From NCBI RefSeq assembly GCF_030123505.1, contig NZ_CP126115.1, positions 5,842,001 through 5,906,000 of the forward strand: 64,000 bases of DNA, given 5' to 3'. Positions 34,351 through 44,098 of this stretch are shown here, one piece after another; position 1 is the first letter of the stretch; each line of letters begins with the position of its first letter. Origin of the DNA: Neobacillus sp. YX16. Its GTDB lineage: Bacteria; Bacillota; Bacilli; Bacillales; Cytobacillaceae. The translations under genes and the position numbers were made by a program. The notes below the pieces were generated by a model. The model ran no database searches. It had not been told where the DNA came from and worked only from the letters and a program-made list of their open reading frames with translations.

Positions 34351-35382
34351 TTAATTTACCTTATAATATTCACAATACCAATCAGCAAATCTCTGAAGTC
34401 CTTCTTCAATCGATGTTTTAGGCTTAAATCCAACAGCTTCCTGCAATAAATCGGTTGATGCATAGGTAGCAGGAACATCTCCAGGCTTAATAGGCTCAAA
34501 TACCTTCTCGAACAATACTTCTCTGCCTAAAGCCTTACTTAAACATTTCTCTAACGTTTCGATAAATGTCATTAACTTTTCTGGATTGTTATTACCAATA
34601 TTAAAAACTTTATGAGGAACATTATTATCATCCATAGATGGGTTACTTAGAAGACGTTCTATACCCTCTACGATATCGTCAATAAAGGTAAAGTCTCGAT
34701 ATAGGTCATTCTCAAAATCACCATTATTAAAGATCTTGATTGATTCATCGGCAAAATATTTCTGAGCAAATCCGAAATATGCCATATCCGGCCTTCCCAT
34801 CGGTCCATAAACTGTAAAGAAACGCAGTCCAGTCGCCGGTATTTTATAAAGGTGACTATATGTGTATGCCATTAATTCATTTGATTTTTTAGTTGCTGCA
34901 TAGAGTGACACAGGATTGTCAACCATATCTGATTCTGCAAAAGGCACTTTTTTGTTTGCACCATATACAGAACTAGATGATGCGTAGACAAGGTGCTCTA
35001 CCGGATAATGTCTGCAGGCTTCAAGAATATTATAAAAACCTATAATATTACTTTGAATATAAACATCTGGGTTCTCTATTGAATAACGTACACCAGCTTG
35101 AGCAGCCAAATTGATAACTATATTTGGCTTGTACTCTTCGAAGAGGTTTTTAATCATCAAATTGTCTGAAATATCGCCTTTGATAAAAGTAAACTTCTCA
35201 AAGGGTTTCAGTTGTTCTAAACGAGTATATTTAAGCTGAACATCATAGTATTTATTAATGTTATCAATACCAATTACTCTACAGCCTTGTTCTAGTAACT
35301 TTTTAGATAGGAAATACCCGATGAAACCAGCTGCCCCGGTGATAAGATAGGTTTTATTAGTATCTAGAGGTTTGTATTTCAA
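34351..35382 (-). CDS. UDP-glucuronate 4-epimerase-like SDR enzyme
   Basis: 343 residues, extended short-chain dehydrogenase fold. TGAAGFIGYFLSKKLLEQG is the NAD-binding site; NLAAQAGVRYSI, SSSSVYGANK, and YAATKKSNE (catalytic tyrosine and lysine) and RFFTVYGPMGRPDMA fit UDP-glucuronate epimerases. It would turn UDP-glucuronate, made by the overlapping upstream gene product, into UDP-galacturonate for the polymer. TTG start ten bases after AAAGGAG; the first 26 bases overlap ugd, implying coupled translation. Last gene of the operon. Confidence 0.88.
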   Translation of the reverse strand: MKYKPLDTNKTYLITGAAGFIGYFLSKKLLEQGCRVIGIDNINKYYDVQLKYTRLEQLKPFEKFTFIKGDISDNLMIKNLFEEYKPNIVINLAAQAGVRYSIENPDVYIQSNIIGFYNILEACRHYPVEHLVYASSSSVYGANKKVPFAESDMVDNPVSLYAATKKSNELMAYTYSHLYKIPATGLRFFTVYGPMGRPDMAYFGFAQKYFADESIKIFNNGDFENDLYRDFTFIDDIVEGIERLLSNPSMDDNNVPHKVFNIGNNNPEKLMTFIETLEKCLSKALGREVLFEKVFEPIKPGDVPATYASTDLLQEAVGFKPKTSIEEGLQRFADWYCEYYKVN

Positions 35383-36733
35383 GATTCTTCGACTCCTTTA
35401 ATCCTTCTCTAGTTGCAGGTTTTCTTCCAACCGAGTGATACTCTACCCCTGCTTCTTGCATTTCTTTAACACTATAAATATTTCTTCCATCGTATACTAA
35501 AGGAGTTCTCATTAATTTCTTATATGCCTCAGGGGTTACTGCTTTTACTTCTCCCCATTCAGTAAAGATAAAGCAAACATTTGCTCCTTCTAAAGCATGC
35601 TCAATATTTGAAACGTATGTGATGCTACCCTTCCCATTTTTACCTTCAGGATGTACCTTAGCAAAGTTCTCCGTTCCAATGGGATCATAGGCATAAATAT
35701 CTGCACCTTGCTCTAATAACAAAGGGATATTCTCAAGAGATGCAGCTTCTCTTAGATCATCAGTACCTGGTTTGAAGGTCAATCCTAGAACCGCAACCTT
35801 AAGACCATTTAAGGTAATAAGTCGCTTACTAGCTTTTTTGTATAACAACGTTTTTTGCTCTTTATTCACATCAATGGCAGCCTTAACAGTTTTTAACTCA
35901 TATCCTTGCTGTCTAGCAATATATTCAAGTGCTTTTGTATCCTTAGGGAAACAAGAACCTCCATAACCAATACCTGCATTTAAAAACTTGCTTCCAATAC
36001 GCTCATCAAAACTCATGCCTCTTGCAACATCCTGGATATCCGCACCAACTAGTTCGCATAGATTTGCAATATCATTCATATAGGAAATCTTAAGAGCAAG
36101 GAAATCATTAGATGCATACTTAATCATTTCTGCAGATCTTCTATTTACTGAGACAATTGGCAAATGAAATGGCTCATAAATATTCATAAGTAATTCTTCA
36201 GCCCATTTGCTTTCAGTACCAATAATAATTCTCTCCGCATGCAGTGTATCACGGACGGCTGAACCTTGTGCCAAAAATTCAGGATTGGAGGCAACTTCAA
36301 CTTTTACATCTTTGACTAAAAAGTCTTGAATAAACTGCTCTACTTTATCATTCGTACCGACCGGAACTGTAGACTTCACAACCACAAGGCAGTCATTTAC
36401 TACTGATTCAGCAATTTGCCTTGCGACAGTTGCAATATATGATAGATTGGCAGAACCATCTGGCTGCTCAGGGGTACCTACACCAATAAAGATTGCATCA
36501 GCATTTTCATAAGCTGATTTGTAATCAGTAGTGTAATTGATTCTACCTGCAGCATAATTCTTCTGCATTAGCTCTTCCAAACCTGCTTCATAGATTGGAG
36601 AAAACCCAGACTTCATTAGGTTCACTTTTTTTTCATCTATATCAACACATGTAACTTGGTGGCCAACTTCGGCAAAACATACGCCAGCCACTAAACCAAC
36701 ATAGCCGGTTCCTGCTACTGCAATTTTGTACAT
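35357..36733 (-). CDS. ugd: UDP-glucose 6-dehydrogenase
   Basis: 458 residues. The Rossmann motif GTGYVGLVAGVCFAEVGH, the substrate-domain segment NPEFLAQGSAVRDT, the catalytic cysteine in GYGGSCFPKDTKAL and the C-terminal LTFKPGTDDLREAAS are all present. It oxidises UDP-glucose, supplied by GalU, to UDP-glucuronate with two NAD. Same family as TuaD/YwqF. Together with the following epimerase it gives the polymer acidic sugars. Confidence 0.95.
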   Translation of the reverse strand: MYKIAVAGTGYVGLVAGVCFAEVGHQVTCVDIDEKKVNLMKSGFSPIYEAGLEELMQKNYAAGRINYTTDYKSAYENADAIFIGVGTPEQPDGSANLSYIATVARQIAESVVNDCLVVVKSTVPVGTNDKVEQFIQDFLVKDVKVEVASNPEFLAQGSAVRDTLHAERIIIGTESKWAEELLMNIYEPFHLPIVSVNRRSAEMIKYASNDFLALKISYMNDIANLCELVGADIQDVARGMSFDERIGSKFLNAGIGYGGSCFPKDTKALEYIARQQGYELKTVKAAIDVNKEQKTLLYKKASKRLITLNGLKVAVLGLTFKPGTDDLREAASLENIPLLLEQGADIYAYDPIGTENFAKVHPEGKNGKGSITYVSNIEHALEGANVCFIFTEWGEVKAVTPEAYKKLMRTPLVYDGRNIYSVKEMQEAGVEYHSVGRKPATREGLKESKNLEIQTSRY

Positions 36734-36877
36734 TTAAATTTTTCCTTTCTATTCTTAAAGATAGTGTGGGGAATACAAACATAGTTATATTGAACAAAAC
36801 AAACCGTAAATAATTTCTTAATGATTCCACCAAATCTTGATTTAAAAACCTTTAAGATTATTATTAAAGAATAGTAA

Positions 36878-38251
36878 CTAACTACTAATTTGAATATTAA
36901 TGCCAGTTTTTGCAGCTAGAGAAAACTGTTTTTTTAATACAGCCCACTGTGAAATACAGTAGGGGAGTAATATAATAATATCTGAAATTACAATTGTTAC
37001 CCAGCTACTATATATTTCAATACCAAAGTAAACAAAAATAATTTTAACAAAAACACCTATTGTGTAGAAATATGCTTGTAATCTTAATTGACCTATACCA
37101 CAAGCAAAGGTTGATAGCACATTTTGAAAAACGAAGACACTACCAAAAACTGCAAATATTAATGCATTTATTATATTTATATTGATACTATTTTCACCCA
37201 ACCAAATGTCTACTATAAATTGAATAAAAGGAATAGAAAGTAAATGTAGTAAAACTACAAGCACTACCAATCGATTTAATACTCTAAAGTACTTATTGAT
37301 CCATTTATTATCGTTTTCTGCCAATGCTTTTGTTATTGCTGACCACATGGGCGTTAATGATAAACTGAATATTATACCTATTATCGAAAACAGTCTATAG
37401 TAAATTTGATAATCAACAACACTACTTGGTCCAATAAATCGGGTTATTAAAATTGCATTGGTGCCAGTGATAGCCGTGTACATGATTTGATTCCAGAAAA
37501 AGATGCCACCTAAATGAAGTATCCCAGTAGCAACATCTTTATTAAAATACCTTAAACTAGGAAAACATCCCTTTAAATTTGTTTTAAAAACAAAAAATGT
37601 AGCACCCACCAGTGGTAAGTTTACACACATCAAATTTACAATTGATAATATTTTCATGTTGGTTTCGGAATCAAATGACGGAGCTATTAATACAAAAATT
37701 AACTGGCTAACACTAGTTAGCAAAGCAATCAAATTATTTAGAAAGGATTTTTGTAAAGCATAAAGTATAAATGAGATAAGACGGAAAAAAAACTGTAACA
37801 TGATTGTTAAAAATGCACAAATTATAGTAAATAACAGAGTCTGGGAAGAAATCAAAGTTTCAGATATATTAAATACAGAGTTCCAATTAATATAGAGAAA
37901 AATAATAACACTGAAAGAACTTACTAAGATTGTTATGGCACCGATAATTATATAAGCCGAGGATATATTTTCTAGAATTTCAGTCTTATTTTTTCGGACT
38001 ATCGCCCCTACTAATTTGTTTCGCAAACCGTTTCCTATACCAAAGTCAAACGTGAGTATCCACGTAAGTACAGAAAGAATCGTAAACCAAACTCCAAGAA
38101 CTTCTTGGTTATTAAAATATCTTATATAAGCAGGTAAACTGGCAAGTGATATTAGTAGGGCACCGCCCTTAATAGCAAAAGAAGCAATAATATTCTTTAT
38201 GACCTCTTTATCTTTTTCATTTGTTAAATATTTCCCAAATAAACCTAACAC
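36878..38251 (-). CDS. Polysaccharide flippase (Wzx-type)
   Basis: 457 residues with 12-14 predicted membrane segments and the typical start (KNIIASFAIKGGALLISL, then GVWFTILSVLTWILTFDFGIGNGLRNKL) of MOP-superfamily O-unit flippases. It would move undecaprenyl-linked repeat units to the outer face of the membrane for the polymerase. Gaps on both sides (about 140 and 295 bases) are larger than elsewhere in the operon. Confidence 0.85.
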   Translation of the reverse strand: MLGLFGKYLTNEKDKEVIKNIIASFAIKGGALLISLASLPAYIRYFNNQEVLGVWFTILSVLTWILTFDFGIGNGLRNKLVGAIVRKNKTEILENISSAYIIIGAITILVSSFSVIIFLYINWNSVFNISETLISSQTLLFTIICAFLTIMLQFFFRLISFILYALQKSFLNNLIALLTSVSQLIFVLIAPSFDSETNMKILSIVNLMCVNLPLVGATFFVFKTNLKGCFPSLRYFNKDVATGILHLGGIFFWNQIMYTAITGTNAILITRFIGPSSVVDYQIYYRLFSIIGIIFSLSLTPMWSAITKALAENDNKWINKYFRVLNRLVVLVVLLHLLSIPFIQFIVDIWLGENSININIINALIFAVFGSVFVFQNVLSTFACGIGQLRLQAYFYTIGVFVKIIFVYFGIEIYSSWVTIVISDIIILLPYCISQWAVLKKQFSLAAKTGINIQISS

Positions 38252-38433
38252 ATATATACTCCAATCTTTTATTTGTTGAATTAAGAATAAGTTAATTCTA
38301 CTTTTTTACAGTCCTATAAATTGTGAATACAATTTGTCTATTATAACATATTGGTAATATATATGTTATTGGAGCCAATTTGGATAAACTTATAGTGTTA
38401 TGTTGGATTAAGTAAATATTAATGAATGCTGCT

Positions 38434-38463
38434 TTTCAACCTTTTATTAATAAAAGGTTGAAA
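38434..38463. other. Perfect inverted repeat inside the capsule operon
   Basis: TTTCAACCTTTTAT and ATAAAAGGTTGAAA, 14 bp each with two bases between, in the spacer between the family 2 glycosyltransferase and the flippase. Without a strong T run it may be a weak terminator, RNA-processing site or stabiliser. Nothing else is seen in the 295-base gap. Confidence 0.5.
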
Positions 38464-38546
38464 TAATAAATAAGATCACACACAACTAAATTAGGTCATT
38501 TTTATCACTCAAAATGAGGATAATATATGTTTGCCGTAATTACATA

Positions 38547-39761
38547 TTAATTCCTAAATTGATTTAATTCATCTAATGAACTAATTACCATATTTGTATT
38601 AATACCATCTTCCAATAACTTCTTTTGTAGTGTTATATCTGCCTTCATTATATTTTTAATACCATTTACATAATAATTCTCAGTTTGTTTTGGCCAAAAT
38701 TTGACTTTAATTTTTTTAAAAAGGCCCTTAATACCATAAGTAAAAAATGTTCCTGTACGTCTTATTGTGTATATTCCTTTTTCTCTTAAATAACTTTTAT
38801 AAAATTTCAGAATAAGACCTTTAAACTGCGGGTATTTAATAATACAATTAATTGCTAAAAATTCAACATTAAATTTTTCCAATAAATCAAAGCGGTTTAA
38901 ATCTTTTATAGCCGCTAATGCAGAATCCGCCCAAATGGTATCTACGCTATAAAATTCAGGCACATTTTCCGACCACACATAAGTACCATGGCCTCTAAAA
39001 TGTGGAGCATCTTCTAAATTTCCGGTATGTCTTCCAGTTGCTGAATCTGACGAACCACTTTTATTACATATTCCTGAAATAGTCAAAGGGAAGTCTAATT
39101 TTATCATTTTTTCAACAGATAATGAGAGTGCAACAGATATATAAATATCTGGTGATAATCCTCCAAAATATTTCCCTGTTATATCTTTTATTTTTTCTAG
39201 GCAGTCTCTTCTTACAACTCCATGGTATAACTTAACCAAGTCTAAACTTAAATACCTTTGTGCTCCTTGATTTAATAACTTTTCAACTTCATAATATGGA
39301 TTACAAATTTTTGCTTTTGTAGTAATCCTACTTATACTTAGGTATCCATCATCTACTTTATTTCTTAGTGCCTCGGAATTGGGCCAAAAGTATATAGCGT
39401 TTAATTCTGGTTTAATAGCATCAACATTATTATTTTTCGCCCACAGAACTACATCAACTATCTGTGGAACAATTCCATCATCATCACCAATTATACACAA
39501 GTACTCACCATCAGCATTACTAATTGCTAGATCAAAATTCTCAACAAATGAGATTGTTCCCTTTTTATAAACATATTTTAACCGGTTATCATCGTTATAT
39601 TTAACTAACAGTCCAGGCAATAAACAAGAATCACTATTATCCTGTACGACTACTTGAATACGATCATCATTTATATTTAATATTTGTTCTATAGTTGCTT
39701 TGGCATATCTTTCTCTGTTTTTAGTAGGGATAACGATCGATAATAAAAATTCCTTTTTCAT
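38547..39761 (-). CDS. Family 2 glycosyltransferase
   Basis: 404 residues. GT-A fold with SIVIPTKNRERYAKATIEQI at the start, a DNS turn, and the metal-binding DDD-like motif in CIIGDDDGIVP. The C-terminal 120 residues are basic and probably contact the membrane. It adds one sugar to the lipid-linked repeat unit; donor and linkage unknown. Confidence 0.85.
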   Translation of the reverse strand: MKKEFLLSIVIPTKNRERYAKATIEQILNINDDRIQVVVQDNSDSCLLPGLLVKYNDDNRLKYVYKKGTISFVENFDLAISNADGEYLCIIGDDDGIVPQIVDVVLWAKNNNVDAIKPELNAIYFWPNSEALRNKVDDGYLSISRITTKAKICNPYYEVEKLLNQGAQRYLSLDLVKLYHGVVRRDCLEKIKDITGKYFGGLSPDIYISVALSLSVEKMIKLDFPLTISGICNKSGSSDSATGRHTGNLEDAPHFRGHGTYVWSENVPEFYSVDTIWADSALAAIKDLNRFDLLEKFNVEFLAINCIIKYPQFKGLILKFYKSYLREKGIYTIRRTGTFFTYGIKGLFKKIKVKFWPKQTENYYVNGIKNIMKADITLQKKLLEDGINTNMVISSLDELNQFRN

Positions 39762-39847
39762 CTAATCCTACCTTCCGGATAAACATTTCTTTGAAAGAAA
39801 TATCTAAATTTATTACTACATGATTATGAAATTTGTAAATTAAAGTT

Positions 39848-40975
39848 TCAAACTTTCCTCCAAACCATCCTATTAACTATCCCAGTATAGCTCTGAATAA
39901 GCTTTACTACCTTTACACTTACATTTTCATCTGTGTAAGTAGGAACGTCAATACCCAAATCATTATTACTATTCATTTCTATTGCCATATCAACTGCTTG
40001 TAGCACCTGTTCAGATGTAATACTTCCAATTATCATGTTTCCTTTGTCAAATACTTCGGGGCGTTCTGTACTCGTCCTTACTGAAACAGCAGGAAATTTA
40101 AAGTAAGACGCCTCTTCAGCAATAGTCCCACTATCCGAAACTACACAGCAGGCATTAAGTTGTAGATTGTTGTAGTCAGAAAAACTAAAAGGTTGTAAAC
40201 TCCTAACGTTAGAATGAAATTTGAATCCACGTTGTTCAATTATATTTTTACTTCTTGGATGAGTACTATAAATAATAGGCATATTATATGTTTCTGCCAT
40301 AGCATTAACAGCATTCATAAGTTCTATAAAATTTTGCTCATTTTCGATATTTTCCTCTCGATGAGCTGAAAGTAGAATGTATTTTCGCTTTTCTAGGTTA
40401 AGTGTTTCTAATACTTTACTACCTTTAATCTTACCTTCATTAGCTATTAATACCTCTGCCATAGGTGAGCCCACAACGTAGGTCCTTTCTTTTGGTACAC
40501 CTTCATAGTTTAAATACCGCCTAGCATGTTCTGTATAGCAGAGGTTAACATCACTTGTATGATCAACGATTCTCCTATTAATTTCTTCCGGCAAGTTTTC
40601 ATCAAAACACCTGTTCCCGGCCTCCATATGAAAAATTGGAATCTTTAATCTTTTCGCAGATATTACACTTAGACATGAGTTTGTGTCTCCCAGAACTAGA
40701 ACAGCATCTGGACTTTGTTGTAACATTATTTCATATGATTTAGCTAGAATATTTCCCATCGTTTGGCCTAAGTTTTCTCCTACCACACCAAGATAGTAAT
40801 CAGGAGCACGTAATCCTAATTCTTCAAAAAATACTTCATTGAGGGTGTAATCATAATTTTGACCAGTATGGACCAATACATGGTCAAAGTATTGGTCACA
40901 TTTTTTAATTATCTCCGACAATTTAATAATCTCCGGGCGCGTACCTACTATTGTCATGACTTTTAATTTTCGCAC
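39848..40975 (-). CDS. Non-hydrolysing UDP-HexNAc 2-epimerase (CapG/FnlC/WecB type)
   Basis: 375 residues of the WecB fold: TIVGTRPEIIKL, HTGQNYD, GDTNSCL, HMEAGNR, PEEINRRIVDHTSD, SAHREEN and SDSGTIAEEA. Together with the two genes upstream it forms the three-step set that makes a 2-acetamido-2,6-dideoxy-L-hexose, where this enzyme performs the last C2 epimerisation. GTG start after GGAGG. Confidence 0.85.
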   Translation of the reverse strand: MRKLKVMTIVGTRPEIIKLSEIIKKCDQYFDHVLVHTGQNYDYTLNEVFFEELGLRAPDYYLGVVGENLGQTMGNILAKSYEIMLQQSPDAVLVLGDTNSCLSVISAKRLKIPIFHMEAGNRCFDENLPEEINRRIVDHTSDVNLCYTEHARRYLNYEGVPKERTYVVGSPMAEVLIANEGKIKGSKVLETLNLEKRKYILLSAHREENIENEQNFIELMNAVNAMAETYNMPIIYSTHPRSKNIIEQRGFKFHSNVRSLQPFSFSDYNNLQLNACCVVSDSGTIAEEASYFKFPAVSVRTSTERPEVFDKGNMIIGSITSEQVLQAVDMAIEMNSNNDLGIDVPTYTDENVSVKVVKLIQSYTGIVNRMVWRKV

Positions 40976-40992
40976 TTGGTGTCCTCCGCATT

Positions 40993-41844
40993 TTAATAGT
41001 AATGTAGATAAAGATCTTTATGATTTTCTATCCACTCTTTCATTTCTATAATCATTTGTTCGTAACTTGGTACTACGAATTCAAAATCCTTCCTATTATT
41101 TATGAGTGATTTATCTACTATCACCGAATCATTCGGTAGTATTTCTATAGCATCATTCTTCATATATCTGTTAAACAGCATTAGTAAATCAAATTTATTT
41201 ATATATTCATTATTCACTAAATTGTATAAACCAGTAAGGTTTTCTTCTAATGCTTTTTCCATAGCCTTAGCTAAAGTTAGCGTTGTAACTCCTGTCCATA
41301 CTGCTTTAGTGTAACCACTAATTTGCCCTTTCTGTTTCATGAACCAATTAAATAGGCCTATACCATATTCATTCATATCAGGTCCGATGATTGAATTCCT
41401 AAAAGTTAAATCTTTATTGTTTTCAAGTTCACCTAGTGCCTTGGATCTATCATAGAATGTCTTACCATCTTTAAACGAGGATTCGATGTAACCTCCTGTC
41501 TTACCAGAAAAAACACAATCCGTACTCATATGAATAACTTTTGTTTTCATTTCTTTTGTTATTCCACTTAAGTAATGTGGTAAATAACTGTTTAATAATA
41601 CTGCCAGTGATTTGTTATTTTCTGCATCACTATTTAATAATCCAATTGCATTAATAACTGCATCATAGTTTCCTTCTACTATAATATTTTTCAAATAAGA
41701 AAAGTCAGTAATGTCACCAATAATATTGTTACAGTAGTCAAACTGCCTTCTGCTAAATGCTGTTACATCATAGCCAGCCTCATTTAAGTAAATAGAAATT
41801 ATATGGCCAGCCATACCTGTTGAACCAAGTACTAGAACTTTCAT
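40993..41844 (-). CDS. RmlD-like reductase for the deoxy-aminosugar
   Basis: 283 residues with GSTGMAGHIISIYLNEAGY, the NAD(P)-site of SDR reductases, MSTDCVFSG and FYDRSKALGE, where tyrosine and lysine form the catalytic pair. Its place between the CapE-type and CapG-type genes suggests that it reduces the 4-keto intermediate. It is about 85 residues shorter than S. aureus CapF and lacks that protein's C-terminal cupin domain. Its start codon directly follows the stop of the CapE-like gene, so translation is coupled. Confidence 0.8.
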   Translation of the reverse strand: MKVLVLGSTGMAGHIISIYLNEAGYDVTAFSRRQFDYCNNIIGDITDFSYLKNIIVEGNYDAVINAIGLLNSDAENNKSLAVLLNSYLPHYLSGITKEMKTKVIHMSTDCVFSGKTGGYIESSFKDGKTFYDRSKALGELENNKDLTFRNSIIGPDMNEYGIGLFNWFMKQKGQISGYTKAVWTGVTTLTLAKAMEKALEENLTGLYNLVNNEYINKFDLLMLFNRYMKNDAIEILPNDSVIVDKSLINNRKDFEFVVPSYEQMIIEMKEWIENHKDLYLHYY

Positions 41845-42867
41845 TTACCTAGCCCTCCATATCTTTAGTTCTTCTTGTATATATTCTAAATTTAGGAGTT
41901 TATCCTTTATTGCTTCAATATTAAGTCTTTCAGTATTATGAGAGTTATAATCTTCAACTTGTTGTAACTGCTCATTACCTTCTACAAAATATTTATCATA
42001 GTTTAGATCCCTTTTATCAGCTGGAACTTTATAAAAACCACCTAAATCTTGTGATACTACATGTTCTTCTGTTGTTAGAAGTGTTTCATATAGTTTTTCT
42101 CCATGACGTGTACCAATAATTTTAATTTCATTATCAACATTGAATAATTCTTTAATTGCTTGCGCTAAATCACCGATAGTAGATGCGGGTGCTTTCTGAA
42201 CCATGATATCCCCAGCTTCTGCGTTTTCGAATGCAAATACCACTAGTTCCACTGCCTCTTCAAGGCTCATTAAAAATCTTGTCATATTAGGATCTGTTAC
42301 AGTTAAAGGTTGTCCATTCTTGATTTGCTCAACAAAGAGTGGAATCACAGAGCCTCTAGAAGCCATAACATTTCCATACCGAGTGCCACAAATTAAAGTT
42401 CTATTAGGATCTACAGTCTTAGATTTCGCAACAAAAACTTTTTCCATCATAGCTTTTGAAATCCCCATTGCATTAATTGGATATGCAGCTTTGTCAGTCG
42501 AAAGACAAATAACCTTTTTGACACCCATTTCAATTGCACCAGTAACGACATTATCTGTACCAAGGACATTAGTTTTAACTGCCTCAAGAGGAAAGAATTC
42601 ACAAGAAGGTACTTGTTTAAGTGCTGCAGCATGGAATATATAATCAACACCATACATTGCATTTTTGACACTTGATAGATCACGAACATCCCCAATATAA
42701 AATTTAAGCTTATCATTCTTATATAGCTTTCTCATATCGTCTTGCTTCTTTTCATCTCTCGAAAAAATTCGTATTTCTTTAACATCAGTATTTAAAAACC
42801 GCCTCATCACAGCATGACCAAAAGAACCCGTACCGCCAGTTATAAGAAGTGTCTTGTTATTAAACAT
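41845..42867 (-). CDS. UDP-GlcNAc 4,6-dehydratase/5-epimerase (CapE/FnlA type)
   Basis: 340 residues. LITGGTGSFGHAVMRRFL is the NADP site; FHAAALKQVPSCEFFP, CLSTDKAAYPINAMGISKAM and the methionine and lysine of the MxxxK active site identify the inverting dehydratase group (CapE, FnlA, WbjB) rather than classic RmlB. It starts the route from UDP-GlcNAc to an L-configured 6-deoxy-HexNAc. First of three consecutive pathway genes. Confidence 0.88.
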   Translation of the reverse strand: MFNNKTLLITGGTGSFGHAVMRRFLNTDVKEIRIFSRDEKKQDDMRKLYKNDKLKFYIGDVRDLSSVKNAMYGVDYIFHAAALKQVPSCEFFPLEAVKTNVLGTDNVVTGAIEMGVKKVICLSTDKAAYPINAMGISKAMMEKVFVAKSKTVDPNRTLICGTRYGNVMASRGSVIPLFVEQIKNGQPLTVTDPNMTRFLMSLEEAVELVVFAFENAEAGDIMVQKAPASTIGDLAQAIKELFNVDNEIKIIGTRHGEKLYETLLTTEEHVVSQDLGGFYKVPADKRDLNYDKYFVEGNEQLQQVEDYNSHNTERLNIEAIKDKLLNLEYIQEELKIWRAR

Positions 42868-42888
42868 ATTATTTTATCCTCCTAAAAT

Positions 42889-44094
42889 TTATATTATTTC
42901 TTCTATTTTATTGATTAGTCTACTCATAGCATACTTTTCTGTATGGTAATTTATCGTATATTCATAATTTAGATTACCTAATTTTTTTAATAAATCATTA
43001 TCGTTTTTAAGTTTTAATATTGCTTCTGCTAATGCTTCAGGATTATTGGGCTCAAAAGTTAATCCATTGACTCCATGCTCGACAAATTCCTTAATATTTG
43101 GAAAATCAGTGATTATTACAGGTTTTTTTTGCACTCCAATTTCAAATGCAGGTCTTGCTTGGTGCGGCTCTTTCATAGGGAAAATAAGTATATCGCAAGC
43201 AGAATAAATGTCAGCCATATCTTTTTGAATGCCTACAAAATTAACTTTTTCTCCAATTGATTTTTGTTTTATAATAGCTTTAATTTGTTTAGAGAATTCA
43301 ACTGAATGTCTATTTTTAAATTTAATTATTGTTCTTCTAATGCCTTTCCCTGTAATTTTTCCAACATCTTTCCCTGCGACTACAAGGTTAATATTTTCAT
43401 TTTTTAGGATAGATATTGCTCTTACTGCCAAATCAATTCCTTTTAATCTATCTGTACCTCCTACAAATAAAACATTAAAACTTCGAGGGTTTATATTTAA
43501 ATTTACACAGGCCAACTCTTTATCATTCTTTACTCTATATTCTTCAATATCCAAATAATCAGGAGCAACCACTGTTTTAGCCTTTTTTAAATTAGTTTGT
43601 AACAGGTCGTATTGGGACAAAAAGGCCACAGCAGAGAATTCATCTAGCATACTCCTCATTATTTTATTCATTAGTTTATTCGGACTTCCAGGTATAGTTT
43701 CTCTTACAAAACACAGTGATTTTGTTTTTCTTAATAATAATCCCATCCAACAAAGTACTTTAGAGTTTACTAATACCAAATCAGGCTTTTCTTTTTTTAA
43801 TATTGAGTACCAATATTTTATTTGTGTTATCGAATGTAGCGCATGGTACCAAAACCTTGGTTGTAACAAATTGTTTCCACCACTATAATATGTCAATTTA
43901 CCTAATCTAAAAGTAAATGTAGAAGGGTTCAAACCCTTCTCTCTTAAAAAAGTCAATAATTCGGGAGGATCATTCGGAATGTAACATGTCACTTCGTAAT
44001 TTTTCACTAATGTTTTCCATGTATTATATAAACTTATACCCGCTCCACCTAATAATCCTGAATGATGAATTAGTAATATTTTCTTTTTTTTCAT
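42889..44094 (-). CDS. Family 4 glycosyltransferase
   Basis: 401 residues, GT-B fold: the N-terminal HHSGLLGGAGISLYN loop, then VLFVGGTDRLKGIDLAVRAI and the family 4 motif PMKEPHQARPAFEIG, in which the usual E-x7-E is present with A in place of the G of GFG. The C-terminal part has NGLTFEPNNPEALAEAIL. Transfers one sugar of the repeat unit on the cytoplasmic face. Five bases separate it from the polymerase gene upstream. Confidence 0.85.
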   Translation of the reverse strand: MKKKKILLIHHSGLLGGAGISLYNTWKTLVKNYEVTCYIPNDPPELLTFLREKGLNPSTFTFRLGKLTYYSGGNNLLQPRFWYHALHSITQIKYWYSILKKEKPDLVLVNSKVLCWMGLLLRKTKSLCFVRETIPGSPNKLMNKIMRSMLDEFSAVAFLSQYDLLQTNLKKAKTVVAPDYLDIEEYRVKNDKELACVNLNINPRSFNVLFVGGTDRLKGIDLAVRAISILKNENINLVVAGKDVGKITGKGIRRTIIKFKNRHSVEFSKQIKAIIKQKSIGEKVNFVGIQKDMADIYSACDILIFPMKEPHQARPAFEIGVQKKPVIITDFPNIKEFVEHGVNGLTFEPNNPEALAEAILKLKNDNDLLKKLGNLNYEYTINYHTEKYAMSRLINKIEEII

Positions 44095-44098
44095 TTAA

